Positions 1-13,000 of a DNA stretch of 64,000 nt are shown one piece after another. The stretch is from Symbiodinium sp. CCMP2592 (Eukaryota; Sar; Dinophyceae; Suessiales; Symbiodiniaceae), in assembly GCA_905221615.1 (NCBI GenBank), contig CAJNDT010006141.1, forward strand, positions 293,501 to 357,500, in the 5' to 3' direction. Numbering within the stretch: position 1 is the stretch's first letter; the number at the start of each line of letters is the position of its first letter. Both the position numbers and the translations under genes were made by a program. The notes below the pieces were generated by a model. It ran no database searches and had not been told where the DNA came from. It worked only from the letters and a program-made list of their open reading frames with translations.

Positions 1-891
1 TGGCAGAATTGGCAGGGGACTTGCAGAAAATGCCGCCTCGTGCGGCACGCTGTGAAACACTGTCCTAGACAACCACCACGAAGCTTCAAATAGACTTGTT
101 GGGGGATTTTAGGGTTCACCAGGAAGTGAATTGAGACTAAATTCGGGCATGGGTTAAGGGTTTTGGTCCCAATGAACTGTAAGCTATTTTCGAAGAGCAC
201 GCCCCATCCACATCCGAACCGAAGAGCTTCAAACCTCAAACCCAGAATCCGTAGCCCTTATAGTGAACCCCAGAAAGTTGGAACATGGATTTAGGAGGAT
301 TAGTGCTAGGATCCCTTATACTTTACCTTAAGGGCATGGGGATTATGATGTTCAAACTTTCTGGCTTCTACCGTAACTGGCCCTAACTTAGAGGATCAGG
401 GGACTTAGCTAGTAAGTAGGTTTATGCTCACGAGGGTAACTGCACTTGGAACTTCCTATATCCTATATCACTTGTAACTTGTAATCACATAAGGAACTAC
501 CCACAAACCTTCAAGCACAAGGCCCTACTTAACCCCCAACCCTCGACCCCGCAAGAACATAAGCCCAACCAACCCCCTCTAGAAAACCTGCAGATGCTGC
601 GTGGGACACGAATCTTAATCGAGCAGCCCTAGCAGCCTACACCAAGAATAGATTGGGCTCATCTAAAGACACCTCCTGAAAACGGGCATGTCGCGATGAG
701 CTTCAGGCAGGAAAATTTGGGCTTTGGGTGTAATTACCAAATCCTGCCTTGGAACCCCTACAAAGACATTACCCAGACCCTCAATTGTAACACCTGTTTG
801 AGAACCCTTTTGCAAATATACTCAGGGCCAAGATCTTGTATGAAGTCGCACCCAGACCCTAGCACTGAAGCGTGCCACCCGGCGGCCGCCT
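1..891. other. Downstream flank of B56 copy A
   Basis: Contains the presumed 3' UTR and downstream sequence of copy A. No polyadenylation signal, tRNA or second gene was recognised. A 99-codon plus-strand frame (696-995) overlaps the terminal exon antisense and is a shadow. Confidence 0.5.
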
Positions 892-3800
892 TCATTTCAC
901 CTTTGCGTCGTGCATCTCCTTGTGCAAGAACCCGGTGGGGGCTCAAGCTCTGGGAAACTGGAGGGCTTCATCGAAGATCCCACCGATGTAACTGAAATTG
1001 TTGTGTTGTTTAGGGTTTAGGGTTTAGGGTTTAGGGTTTAGGGTTTAGGGTTTAGGGCATAAACCCTCAACCCATGCAGTAAGGTGCCGGATGTGGTTTT
1101 GTGGAGTTTCCAAACAAGAAACCTGTAGGTGTGAAAAGGGATCCCTCCGAAGGCCGCATTCGACTGGCCCGGGCTTAGAGTGCTTGTTGAGGTTCTGTGC
1201 GGGAGTAGGATCTGGGATTTTGGGTTCTAGGGTTTAGGGCTCTTTCAAGGGTATGAGTATGAGGGTTCTATGAGAGCTACTTAGGATTATAATATAGAGC
1301 CTGTAGTGTTCAGGCCGGGGTTGAGTTGAGAGGGCAGCAGCCCTGTATCGAAACCGAAAACTCAAAGCCTGAAACCCCAAACTACAAGGCCCAATCGCCT
1401 CACCTTTTTTTGCGCTAGAGCGATACATTGGGATTCGGAGACTTAGATTAGGGTGTTTGCGGGATGTATTACACCATAATTGAAGTAAGGACCGCTGAGG
1501 AACAGTAGTACTAATTAGTACTATGTATTCAGCTGTCAATCCCATGCTGCCAAACATCACCAGCTGGACTCTTGAGCCACCATGGGGGGTTTGGTTAAAG
1601 AACATAAGCAGGGAACCGCCTTTCTTCGAAATCTCCTCCACGAGTAGCCTGCATCGGGGACCTCAAGAATGACAGCCCTGATTCGAAGTTTAGGATTGAA
1701 GCATTAGAGCACGAAACCTCGAACCCTAAACCCTAAATTTCAAGTCTACGATTGCCGATATAGTCCTTTTATGTCCTCTTGAGTTCATGCTAAGGGTCAA
1801 GGAATAGAATTCGCAGTGCTGTTCAGTTAAGGCTCTCTGTGAAAACTCGACTAGTGGGACATCGTTTATAGTACTTAGGGTTCACGTGACACTGTCCTTG
1901 CGAAAACCTGAACCGCAAACCACAACAACGAACGAACCGAAACACCCTAAACTGAACCCAAACCCGAATTCAACAAGGTCAATCCCCCGAGCCCCACACC
2001 TTACACCCTTCGCGACCCCCACACACAGACAGGCCTCAAGCCGAAACACCCTAAAACCACCAAACCACTACGACTCTGAAGGCCGCAGCCTCAATAAAAC
2101 CATAGAGCCTAAGTCTAAAGCTAAACCTAAACCCTAAACCCTAACCCCTAACCCCTAAACCCAAAGCCTAACTGGATTCTCCTGGAGAACCTGCCATTTG
2201 CGTGTTCGCTCCTGGTGCGGAAGGCTGACGGCATGGTCGGTTTGGGGCGTCGGGGTCTTCCCAGAGAGCCCAATACCCCTTAATTAAGGAATATACCTAA
2301 AATCATTAGGGCCATTAGGGGCTTCATAGTATGATTTAAGCTATATTCGTTAATTAAGAGGTATTGGGCTCTCTGGGTACCTAGAGGGGCATACCCACCC
2401 CTGTTGTAGCGGCACCTACGTCTCTATACACGAAATCCTAAAAAACTGTTAGGCAAGGGGGAGGGGCCGGTTATGATCCTCCAGGTAATTTCAGGCTTCG
2501 GGCGGCGTCGAGTTTTTTAGGCTTTAGGCGTACATGCCACCTTCAGGGCCTGCGTTGTTGGAGTTTGGGGATTTAAGGATTTAGGGCTTAGGGTTCAGCG
2601 GTTTGGGGTGTGGTTAGTTAGGGGTTTAGGTGTTATGGGTTTAGGGATTTGGGGTTTAGGGTATCGGGGTCTGCTCGTGGCATATCCTGAAGTTCAGATT
2701 CAGGAAGGGTATGTAAGTAGATTGGGTGAAGGATCTGGGATTCGGGAACTGGGTATTAGCTTCTTCACAGTTAGAAGCATGCTTCTACAACTCTTAAATA
2801 ACATCTTGCAACTGCAAATATTAATGCCAGCGCCTTGCTGCCTGCTGTGTCACCTCATCCAGAAGCCGACTCGTTGTTTGACGTCAGGCACAACCCTGCT
2901 TAAGACTGGTATCTTTCCAATCGCATGATTATCCTGAGTTTTGCATCAATGTGACTTACCTGGCTAAACCCCAAACTCTGAACCCTGCACGCAAAGCCCT
3001 ATATCCCAACCGAAGCAATAGCCCTAGAGATCTACTTCATTAAGACCGTAAGATCCGGCATGCAAAATCAAACGTGGCAGGATTTTGATGTCCTTAACTA
3101 CACTACGCTAAAGAACCCTAAAGGCTAGCCGTTTAGGAACACATGCAAGAACCCGTATAGAAAGCTTTTTAGGAACCCTTCCAAGGGGTACTATAGGGTT
3201 CTATACTAGGGTCCCTTCAAAGGGTACTATATAGTCTCCCTTTCAACACGTACTATAGGCTCCTATAAGTTACAATGTAGGGTCCCCTATAAATCCTAAA
3301 CCCTCAACCCATAAACCCCCTTTCGAGAGCCGGTCCTGCTCACGCCGACCTTCTTCTTCCTCATCTGCTCGATGCTTCGCTGAGCATTCGTCAAAGAGCT
3401 GCGGGTCGGCCTTTACTCGAATTTTTATAAGAAAACCGAGGGTTCTAAGATTTAGGAACTTCGGGCTTAGGAGTTTAAGGTTTAAAGTTTAGGGTTTCAG
3501 GGGTTTAGCGTTTAGGGCTTTAGGGGTTTAGGGCTTAAGGGCTTAGGGCCTAGGGTCTGCAGAGCTTAAGGGTTTCGGAATTAGGAGATAGGGTTTTAGG
3601 ATTTACGGCTTAGAAAGGCCTTTACTCGGCTTGAGGGCCTGTGGCCTTCAGTCCAAATTCGGATTGAGGAGTTTAGGGATTACGGTTTAGGGATAACCAG
3701 GACCCCCCAATGGCCCTTTAATGGAGCCCTAATGGCCCTTAATAGTAGGTATTTGGGGTTTATTAGAGGGTAGTTGGGGGGTCTAGGAAGGGTAAAGGGA

Positions 3801-6800
3801 TTAGAGATTAGAGTTCAGGGTTTAGGATAGTTTAGATTCCAGGCCCTCTAGCATTGGCGGATTTGGTGCTCTTTAATTTCTGGTCCTGAGGTCTTCAGGA
3901 AGTTTAGCTGCTATCAGCATTTGTGGATCTTGTTTTCATCTGTGCTCACTTGGTGCTGTTGGTTGGTGCATCAGTGCTATGAGTTTTAGTGTTTCCATGT
4001 GGGTTGGCCTTACCCTGGGGATAAAAATAGCCCAAAAGCCTTGGATAGTATGGTCTTTGGGCCCAAAAGCCTTAAGATATGAGGCCTTAGAGCCCGAGGG
4101 TCAGACATCCTGAATGCTGCCACTATTCTTGCTGTGGCGTATTGTCTGAGCGCCATTCGGTTTCCACCGGGGCACAGCCCATCAGTTGCACGAAGACGCT
4201 GGCTTAGGAATGCTACGGCAGTGAAGCAACAAAAAGACACAACTATGCCAAACGGGGCAGTGGGGTTCAGACTTGCAAGGGGTAGTGTTTACGGTGAAAT
4301 ATAGGAGTGGGTTAACGATGAATGTTGGAGGCAACGAGCTTAGGGTCCAGCGAGGGCTTCGGTTACAGAACTTAGGCTCTTGGGCTTCGATTTTGTGCTT
4401 TTTGAAACATATGTGGGTTACTCCTGTAAATTAGGGTCCCATTTAGGGTCCTGGTTATTAAGGGTGCCGAAAGACCCTTAATCTAAAGAATTAACCCATG
4501 TCATGAAGCAGTAAGTAATACAGCACCCCTGCTACTTTAGGGGCCAAATATACCTATAATACAATTGGCCCCAAACCCCTATTCTAATTATTGCGGCCCC
4601 TACAGGGATCTATAGTAACCCTTAGAGGGAACCAACCCTTAAAGGGAACCCTTTAAACAAACCCTGCATTTATGTGACCCTTTTAGACCCCTTTACAAGG
4701 AAATCTAGTCGAATTCTTCAGGACCCCTATAGTACCCATGGCCGCCACCTCCATGAGCAGCTTCAGCACATTGAATGTCAAGCCATGCACCTGGGTTGTA
4801 CAACAAAGGTTTTACTAGGGCTCTGTAATTAAGAAAAGTAGACGAAGGCATCTGAGCATGCAGAACCTGCAGCACTTTTGCAACTGCCCATCATTGAAAA
4901 CCGTGCCCTCGTGCATTCCAAGCCAGGTTTGCATCTACGATCGAACGTGCAAGCACCCTCAACGACGAGGACTTCCCGGTATCATACAACCTTGCATAAG
5001 CTTCACGTAGAAGACTGCCTGAGACGGAGCATGAAGACGTTTTAGCCAGCATGCAATCTCAAGCACTGTTGCACACACACACACACACACACACATGCTT
5101 CTGAAGTAACATGGCTGCTATGGGAGCTTCGAGAACGGTCCCAGCAATGAATACTTGGGTTTTGCGGCTGGGTTCATGTAGATTCCTTGAGGCAGTGAGG
5201 TTGGGGGATTGTTGCTCCTTGGCTTCAGGGATGGGGAACTCTACAATATATTTACCCAGGGCATATTGGAAGAGGAGGGAGGGGTAGAGCTATGCGGATT
5301 ATGTGAGTTGGGAATGCAAGAATGCAGATGCTCTGGGGCTTGGAGTGAAGCTTAAGAGCTTCCAAAATTCAGAGTGCTTGTGAGGGCTTCTTCTTAGAAG
5401 TAGTGTAGGAACCTGATCAAGAAACCTTGGGCCTTTATTCGGGTTCCTCATATGAACCCTACTAAATTAGGGTGATGGGCCAAGGGTTTCTTAATCAGGT
5501 TCCTACATTAGCTGGGACGCTATGGGGCGTGAAGACCTGCAATCTCACCAGGGATCTCTGATGGGTTCCGGCTTTGGTTCAGCACGGGTCTCTGAGGCCA
5601 GGGCCGCGCTATTCCAGTGCTGCTTTGAGTTCTTGTAAAGGGCACCGATAATGATCGGGAACAGCTCCTGCAGATGCATCGCAAAGTCGCGTGCTTGAGT
5701 CTTTTAAGTCTTTGTTTCAGGGTCCGAGATGCCACGCTTCGCCAAGACGCTGAACAGTTTTGCTGCACCGAGGCCCTTTAGAAACCATGTCGTGAGCAAG
5801 CGGCAAATTAGCCCAAAAAGGAGCTATCCTGCTTACCCCAAGGTTCCGTATACCTACACGCAGTTCAGTATGGAGGAAGCCCGTTTAATACCTCAACCCT
5901 AAGAGTAGAGCCCTGAGCCCGAGCACCAAACTCTAAACCCTCAATTTTCAAGGTAAGGCAACTACCCCTAAAGTCTAAACCCTTTAGGACAAATACACCA
6001 ACCCGACCTTCCGCGGACTCTTTTCGGGAGCAGCAAAAGCAGCCGGGAGTCTGGGTTCTGGTTAATCAAGAAGTTTTGAAAGACTCTGTTCAGCCAAAGG
6101 AGCTGGCTCTGAGCACCATACTAAGGGCTGCAGTTCCAGATTGAATGATATGTTCCCCTAAACTCTAAACCTTCAAGCCCTAAAACGCACCCAGAAGTGG
6201 ACACAGTGCTTCCTGCCGGTTCGCGTTGATCAACTTCACGATGTAATCCTCAACACCGCGCGGAGGGAAACCCAGAACCATCCTAACACCGGAACCTCAA
6301 GTTTTGAAGCATCCTAGGTCCTAACCCTCGGCCGAAAGTCAGGGGCATAGTGCAAGCCCTGGCTTCCCCAACAAGATGGTAAAGGTTTAGGGTTACTCGG
6401 GGTTGCTCAGTTTAGGGTTTAGGGCGTGATCAATGCCATCAGAGGATTGAAAACAGCACGCGCGCCAGATCGTTAACACACCACTCATGTTGCGGCCATA
6501 GCAATTGGCGTTTCACCCAAGTTTGCCGGAGGGATGTGCATGCATATACATGCAAGTAATACATACATGCGTACATGCATACATGCATCCATAAATACAT
6601 ACATATAAACTTACATACATACATACATACATGCATACATACATACATAGGTAAATAGACATAGACATAGACATAGACGTTGACGTAGACACATATACAT
6701 ATAGATATATATATATATATATGTATGTATGTATACATATGTACATACACAAATAAAATGCCGTTGTTTGACATCGACATAGGCACATACATACACATAT

Positions 6801-7000
6801 GTGTGTATATGTACACGTATAGATGTACGTGTGTGCGTGTGTACATGTGCGTGTGCGTGTACATGTACATATACATGTGTATGTATATATACATGTATGC
6901 AAATCTATATCTTCTCATATGTAGAGCTATATAACAACAAGGCTCCCTATATATGTATATAAATACATACATACATACATACATACATACATACATACAT

Positions 7001-7047
<47 letters not shown>

Positions 7048-7049
7048 TG

Positions 7050-7084
<35 letters not shown>

Positions 7085-10000
7085 GTATATATAAGTATTT
7101 ATGTGTTTATGTGTATATATACACACACTTGTGTGTTGGTTTTGCACACACACACACAAACTTACAGGCATGCATGGTGCATGCTGTACACGAGCCCACA
7201 TTTGTTTGGTCTATCTGCTTATTCAGTGAGCCTGTCCCTTCTGGGGAATCCTACCAACTCGAACCCCAAAGCCCCTAAATCCTTAAACCCCTAACTCATC
7301 CTTCATCAGCTGTCAGCCAAGACTCTGTGTTCCAAAAGAAAAGCGTCCTCTCGGCTACCTGGCACCCAACGAGACATACTAAGCTGCTGCTTTTGGGAGC
7401 TACGGCCCCCCGAAAACCTAAACTCTAAACCGTTGCTAAAGCTGTAGGATTTGTTTACTTGGTTTTTGCGTTGGTCTTTGAGCTAGGCTTGGGTTTGAGG
7501 TTTAGGGTTTTGGGCCCTGGGCGCTGGGCGTAGGTTAACAGCTAGGGCATAGGTTTGCGGGTGGGAGTTTAGGAGTTTCAGGTTTGCGGTGCTAGCTGTA
7601 GATCAGGGGATTTGAGTTTGCGGTTCAAGCCGAGTTGTACTACAACCTGAACCTCAGCATTTGGGTGTATGAAGGCATATGCTTCGACCGGCAAACATCC
7701 GGAGAAAATGACGGAGCTCAAGATTCCTGACGCTTTCCCTAGCCCGGTGGGGCTCCAGGGTTCGAGAGTTCGGAGTTTGCCGCATCTGCCTTAACCCCAA
7801 AACTAAAGGGGCCGTAATGATTGGAATAGGGTTTTGGGGCCCATTATACTATAATCAGAATAAAGAACTCCCAAAATATCCCCAAACAGTATAAGCAAGT
7901 ATTACGGCCCACAACAGTACCCTACCTTGTTTATTGACTTGTATATATGAATCATATTAAGGAAGCCTAGGAAAGCAGGTTTCTTAGGCTCCCGGTCGTG
8001 TCTGGGGATTTCAGGCTTCGGGGCTGAGCCCAATACCCCTTAATTAAGTAATAGACCGTCAATTGTAAGGGAAAATCATGTTATGATTTAAGCTACATTC
8101 CTTGATTCAGGGGTATTGGGCTCTCTGTCTTAAGGGCAGTTAACCTCAAACCCTACCTGCCCTATCTTAACCCCCGGAACAAGAACATAAGAAGGACACT
8201 TAAAATGGCGGGCTTAAGGTAAGCCCTAAACCCTAAACCCGAAACCCAAAAAATAATCTAAACCCTACTTGGAGGGCAGGGGACTTAGTAAGTAGGTTAT
8301 AAGTAGGGTGTAATTGGAGTAAGTCCATTTAGGGTACTTCTAACTCTACTTATAACCTACTTACTAAGTCCCCTGCCCCTCCGAGTAATCCCTTCAACTC
8401 TGAAGCCTAAAAGCCCTAAACTCCATGACCCCCTGTAGATCCCTTCAAAGGGACCCTTAAAGGAACCCTGGAATTGCATCTCTGGCCTGGAAGTGGGGGC
8501 AGGTGATGCACAGCGCAAGGCGCCGGAAGAGGACGTCCTGGCAGGGGATTTACGGGTTTAGGGGTTTAGGGTTTAGGGCAAGGGCTGCGGGGGTCGAAAG
8601 AATTGTCGATACCATTTTGTTTGCAAATTTTGGGCTGCGTCCCGATGGACTCGACAAGCCATTCAGAATCAGAATCAGAATACCATTTTGGGGTTCCTCT
8701 GTATAACTATAACCATAGTACTGTAAAACTTTATATAACTCACGAAAAAGACGAATATCCGAATATCCATACCCAATGCCCTGGTTTGTGTAGGTCTTCT
8801 AGGGTCTGGGGCATATACGGCTTAAGGCTCAAGGTCCGTATCGTATCAACCTCCAGGAGTAGAGGCCTGAATACGAAGTAAGCCTGCCCCCTCCTAGTCT
8901 AGGATACCCAGTAACCTAAAAATAAAAAGGCCCCTCTTTTTGGTATAAGGGTACTACTGGGCATCCTAGTAGTCCCCAAGGCCAAAATCAAAGCCTGAAG
9001 CTCCGAATCCGGGGAACTCACTTTCTTAAGAACAGGAGACAAGAGCCCAACAACCCCAGGTTCATGGTCCCATAGATACGGCATGCTGAGGGCTTGGGCT
9101 TCTGTAAGGGTTCAGGATGGGAATCAGCAAGCTCCAATGCAGCAGGAGCCAAGATGCAATCTTCGGGAGCTTACTTCCAGAACTCAGAAACATTCGCAGA
9201 ATCTCGAACCCAAGCCCGATGCAAACCTTTAGAACCCATTCAGGACAACAATGCACTGTCAGCCCGGAACACGAATTGCTATATGACGAAATCCCAGCTT
9301 ACGAGTCACCGGTCCTGCATGCGGTGGAACTCTGGCGGCTGGGTCAGTTCGAGCGTCTCCTGATCACAGGCGTTCAAGTTTGCACACGTTAAGTCACTGA
9401 CTTAGTCTCAGAACACACTTCTTTAGGTTGTGTATATGTGCAGGTGTATATACATACACTAGTACACGATGAGTCACCATCAAAGCCGCATCGAAGTTCG
9501 CAACAACCAGGACGAAGTTGGGAATTTCATCTGCCCTTAGGGACTTGTCTGGAATTCCTTGTGGGCTTCAGCCTCAGCCATATGGGAGTTTCCGACAACA
9601 GGAGATCCTAAAATAGCACCCTAAATAGTGAGATCCTTACTATAAGGACGCCAGAATACAAAAACTCGCATGGTTGATGCTACTGTATTCTCAGGCCCTC
9701 ACCCTAAGGGTCCATTTACCTAAATAGTATATACATTGGCCTTAAAGTAGTCCCTACATAGGTACATCGGGGTCAAAGTACATACTATTTGGACCCTTAG
9801 GGTCAGGCATGCACAAAGCACCGTCGAGGCTCTGGGGCGTAGGGCGCCTTAACCGAGCCTTCCCTGTCGCCCTAAGCACCAACTCTAAATCGAGAACCAG
9901 AGGTGCAAAATTCAACCCGCTTTGTATTATGATTTCCGTTTACAAGTCCTGAAAGCTTCAGGTTTTAAATCCCTCAACATGCCTCAAGAGCCAAAACTCT

Positions 10001-13000
10001 GTAAGAATGGTATCCCTAAATCCCTCAAAGACCTCTGCACTGCCTCCAACTCATTGAGGAACAACACCTGCTTAGAGGTGATCGACACCTGCAGAAGCCG
10101 GGCTACTACGGCTCAGAGTTCAGATGTCAGGGCTTATAGGGCTTAATGTTAGGGCTACAAGTGCACCAGATGCGTGACCTGAAGTTGAAGATTGGCCCGG
10201 AGAAGGGGACGCAAAACATAATTTCGTGATATCGGCTTTTGAACTGCTTGTTTCAGCTGCCTCTGGTGAGCATCTACGCTCGGAGAGATGTCTAAAGACA
10301 AGCCTAAGCCTTGCCGAACCTGAAGGGTCCATATCCATATATTACTATTGTGGAACCAGGTTCCCAAAAACCACAATAAGGATGGTCTTTGGGAACCAAT
10401 TCCATAATCGTAGTATATGCGTGGACCCTCTGGTGACGTTTCAGCACCTTGCATCTTCTCTTTCTAGCATCCAAGGTTTATAGGGTTTAGGGTAGTACGT
10501 AGCTCCCACACCGAGCAGTCTAACGAGCTGACCCACCCAAAGCTGAAAATCTAACCTAAAGACTATAGACTGCAGCCTATGGCCTATGCGCGATCTTTTG
10601 AGGCTCTAACCGACAGCCCTGAGCACCTCTCTGGAGTTGTGTTTTCGATGTGGTGATTTCAGAAAATGGAAAGCTTCATACTTGCAAGGACCCTGAAATT
10701 GGGGTTTAGGGCTGAAGGTTCGGGGAACCCTAAAACCAAGGTCCACCACCCGGCGCAGTGCTACAAGAACAAGCTGTGGGCCTGACATTCGTTCTGAAGT
10801 CTGAGGGCTGCGCGGGCCAGTAGCGCAGCATCGAGGTTATGATGTCATACGCCAGGCGCGGGTCCTTGCCACGAGCTGGATCTGTGATTTCATATCTGGG
10901 AATCACCGAACTGTAGGTACGGTGGCGAGGAAATGTGAGGACTATGTGAATTCTTGTTTTGTAGCGAGCATGTCCCAAAAAATTGCAAAGGAGCCTTTTC
11001 TACTCACCAATGCCAGCAAAGTGTCCATTAGTCCTAGTCTTCTATGGCTGACCGCCGAGATGCGGATGAACTTCTTCTTGCGAGTGTTGAGTGCTGGTTT
11101 GGTGGCTAAGTTTTGCGCTGCTGCGGTTTGTCTGGTTTCAGGGCTTACAAGGTTCCATGTAACGACGAAGCAGTTTAACAGTTTAAACAGGTGGCCAACC
11201 AGAATCTAGGAGCAGAGCAGACCTGTAATCCAGGGATGCGTGAAAAAAGTACTACACTAGCACATCTACAGATTCAAGGTCACGCTCCGAAATGTATTGC
11301 ACTCCAAGGGTTTAGGGCCGCATGGTTTAGGCTTTGTTTTTACTGGACCTTTTTTCTCCGGCCCGGCAGATTAGGGGCTTCGGATTTAAGGGTTTGCAGC
11401 CAAGGAGTTTAGGAATAGCAGGCAATAGCAGGGGTTCAAAATTGAGGGTTTCTGTGTTCAGGGGCTCGGGTGCTTCCGGGTGTTGAGGTTCGGGGGTGTG
11501 GGCTAGGGGCTTAGGGGTTAGGAGTCTTCTGTGGTAGCCTTTGTCTGCTGCAGAACAACAGGGAAGTCTTATCCGTGATACGTGCACGGGGAGTGTTCTC
11601 TACCATCATTTGTAGGCCTCTACTACGACAGAAACCCTGGCGACTCCGTGCCGGCAACGGGGCTTACGGCGGAAACTGTAACGGAACGTAGTGGAGCCGT
11701 AACGGATTTGTCGCGGAGCTGTAACGGACCTGTAAAGGAGCTGTAACGGAGCTGTGACGGAAGCTGTAACGGAGCTGCAGAAGCTGCAACGGAGCTGTAA
11801 CGGACCTGCTACGGAGCTGTAACGGAGCTGTAACGGAGCTGTAACGGAAGCTGTAACGGAGCTGTAACGGAAGCTGTAACGGAAGCTGTAACGGAGCTGT
11901 AACGGAGCTGTAGCGGACCTGCAACGGAGCTGTAACGGACCTGCAACGGAGCTGTAACGGAAGCTGTAATTGAGGGCCCAGGGTGGGTAGCGCAAATCCC
12001 ATAGTAAATGATGGTAGAGAACACCCCCAACGGGCTTCGAGTCTAGATTTCAGCGCCGGCAGAAGAGATGAATGCGAAGGGCAAGGGGTAAACTGGAAAC
12101 AACCACGACGTGTCAAGTCCTTCTCAACATATTGCGCCATGCAGTAGGACAACTGCTGGTAGAAGGAAGCCAGGGACTTCACCTGCCAGCATATTCTCTC
12201 AAGATGAGTACGCAGGCATGCCTTCTATAACCGTCGACTGCTAAATTGCAACCCAAGTGCCTGAAATGCCGCGATGCCCTAAAGCCTGAACCCTACTTAG
12301 AGGTTCATGGGTAGCTTGTAACCCATATCATGGGACTTCTGCCCCCGCTTATAACTACCCATGAACCTCCCAGCGAACCCTCAGCCTTTCATTGGTCACC
12401 AGGGTTTAGGGTTTAGGGGTTTTGGGTTTAGGGTTTTTGGGTTTAGGGTTTAGGGGTTTTGGGTTTAGGGTTTTTGGGTTTAGGGTTTAGGGGTTTTGGG
12501 TTTAGGGTTTTTGGGTTTAGGGTTTAGGGGTTTTGGGTTTAGGGTTTAGGGGGCCAAACTCTCCAGATTGAGCCCTATGTACCGACCCGGACTCAGAAAC
12601 TCCCAAATTACTCTGGAGTTTCTAATGTGAAACGGCAATATAGGAGCCTTAATAATTAGAATAGGCTTCCTTTTAAAGGGTCTATGAAGGCCACTAATTA
12701 TGAGGGCGGTTATAAGGATGTAATGTAGGGGCCTTAAGACTTAGAATAGGGATTTGGGGCCCGTTATGCTATATTTTATAATCAGGAGCCCCCAAATATA
12801 GTATGGGTAACTATTTAAGCCCCTGTATGGTGTCTGCGGTGCTTAAGCATTAGGAAACTGTGGCTGATTGCCCGCTCCGACTGCCTAACCTCCGGCTAGA
12901 ATATTGGTAGTTATCAAAACCCTAAACCCTTTATGGGTACCCTAAATCAATAATAGGTGCCGTATTATAATAGGGACCCAAAAAGGGACCCTTAAAGGGA

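Noticed and set aside
6439..7294. Several overlapping open frames up to 207 codons on both strands
   Set aside because: Pure CATA/TA microsatellite translation (Tyr/Ile/Met/Cys/Val repeats); no start context and no domain.
11606..12182. Frames of 129 and 172 codons with [15 protein letters not shown] repeats
   Set aside because: Minisatellite translation; only the [21 protein letters not shown] part is a true B56 exon.
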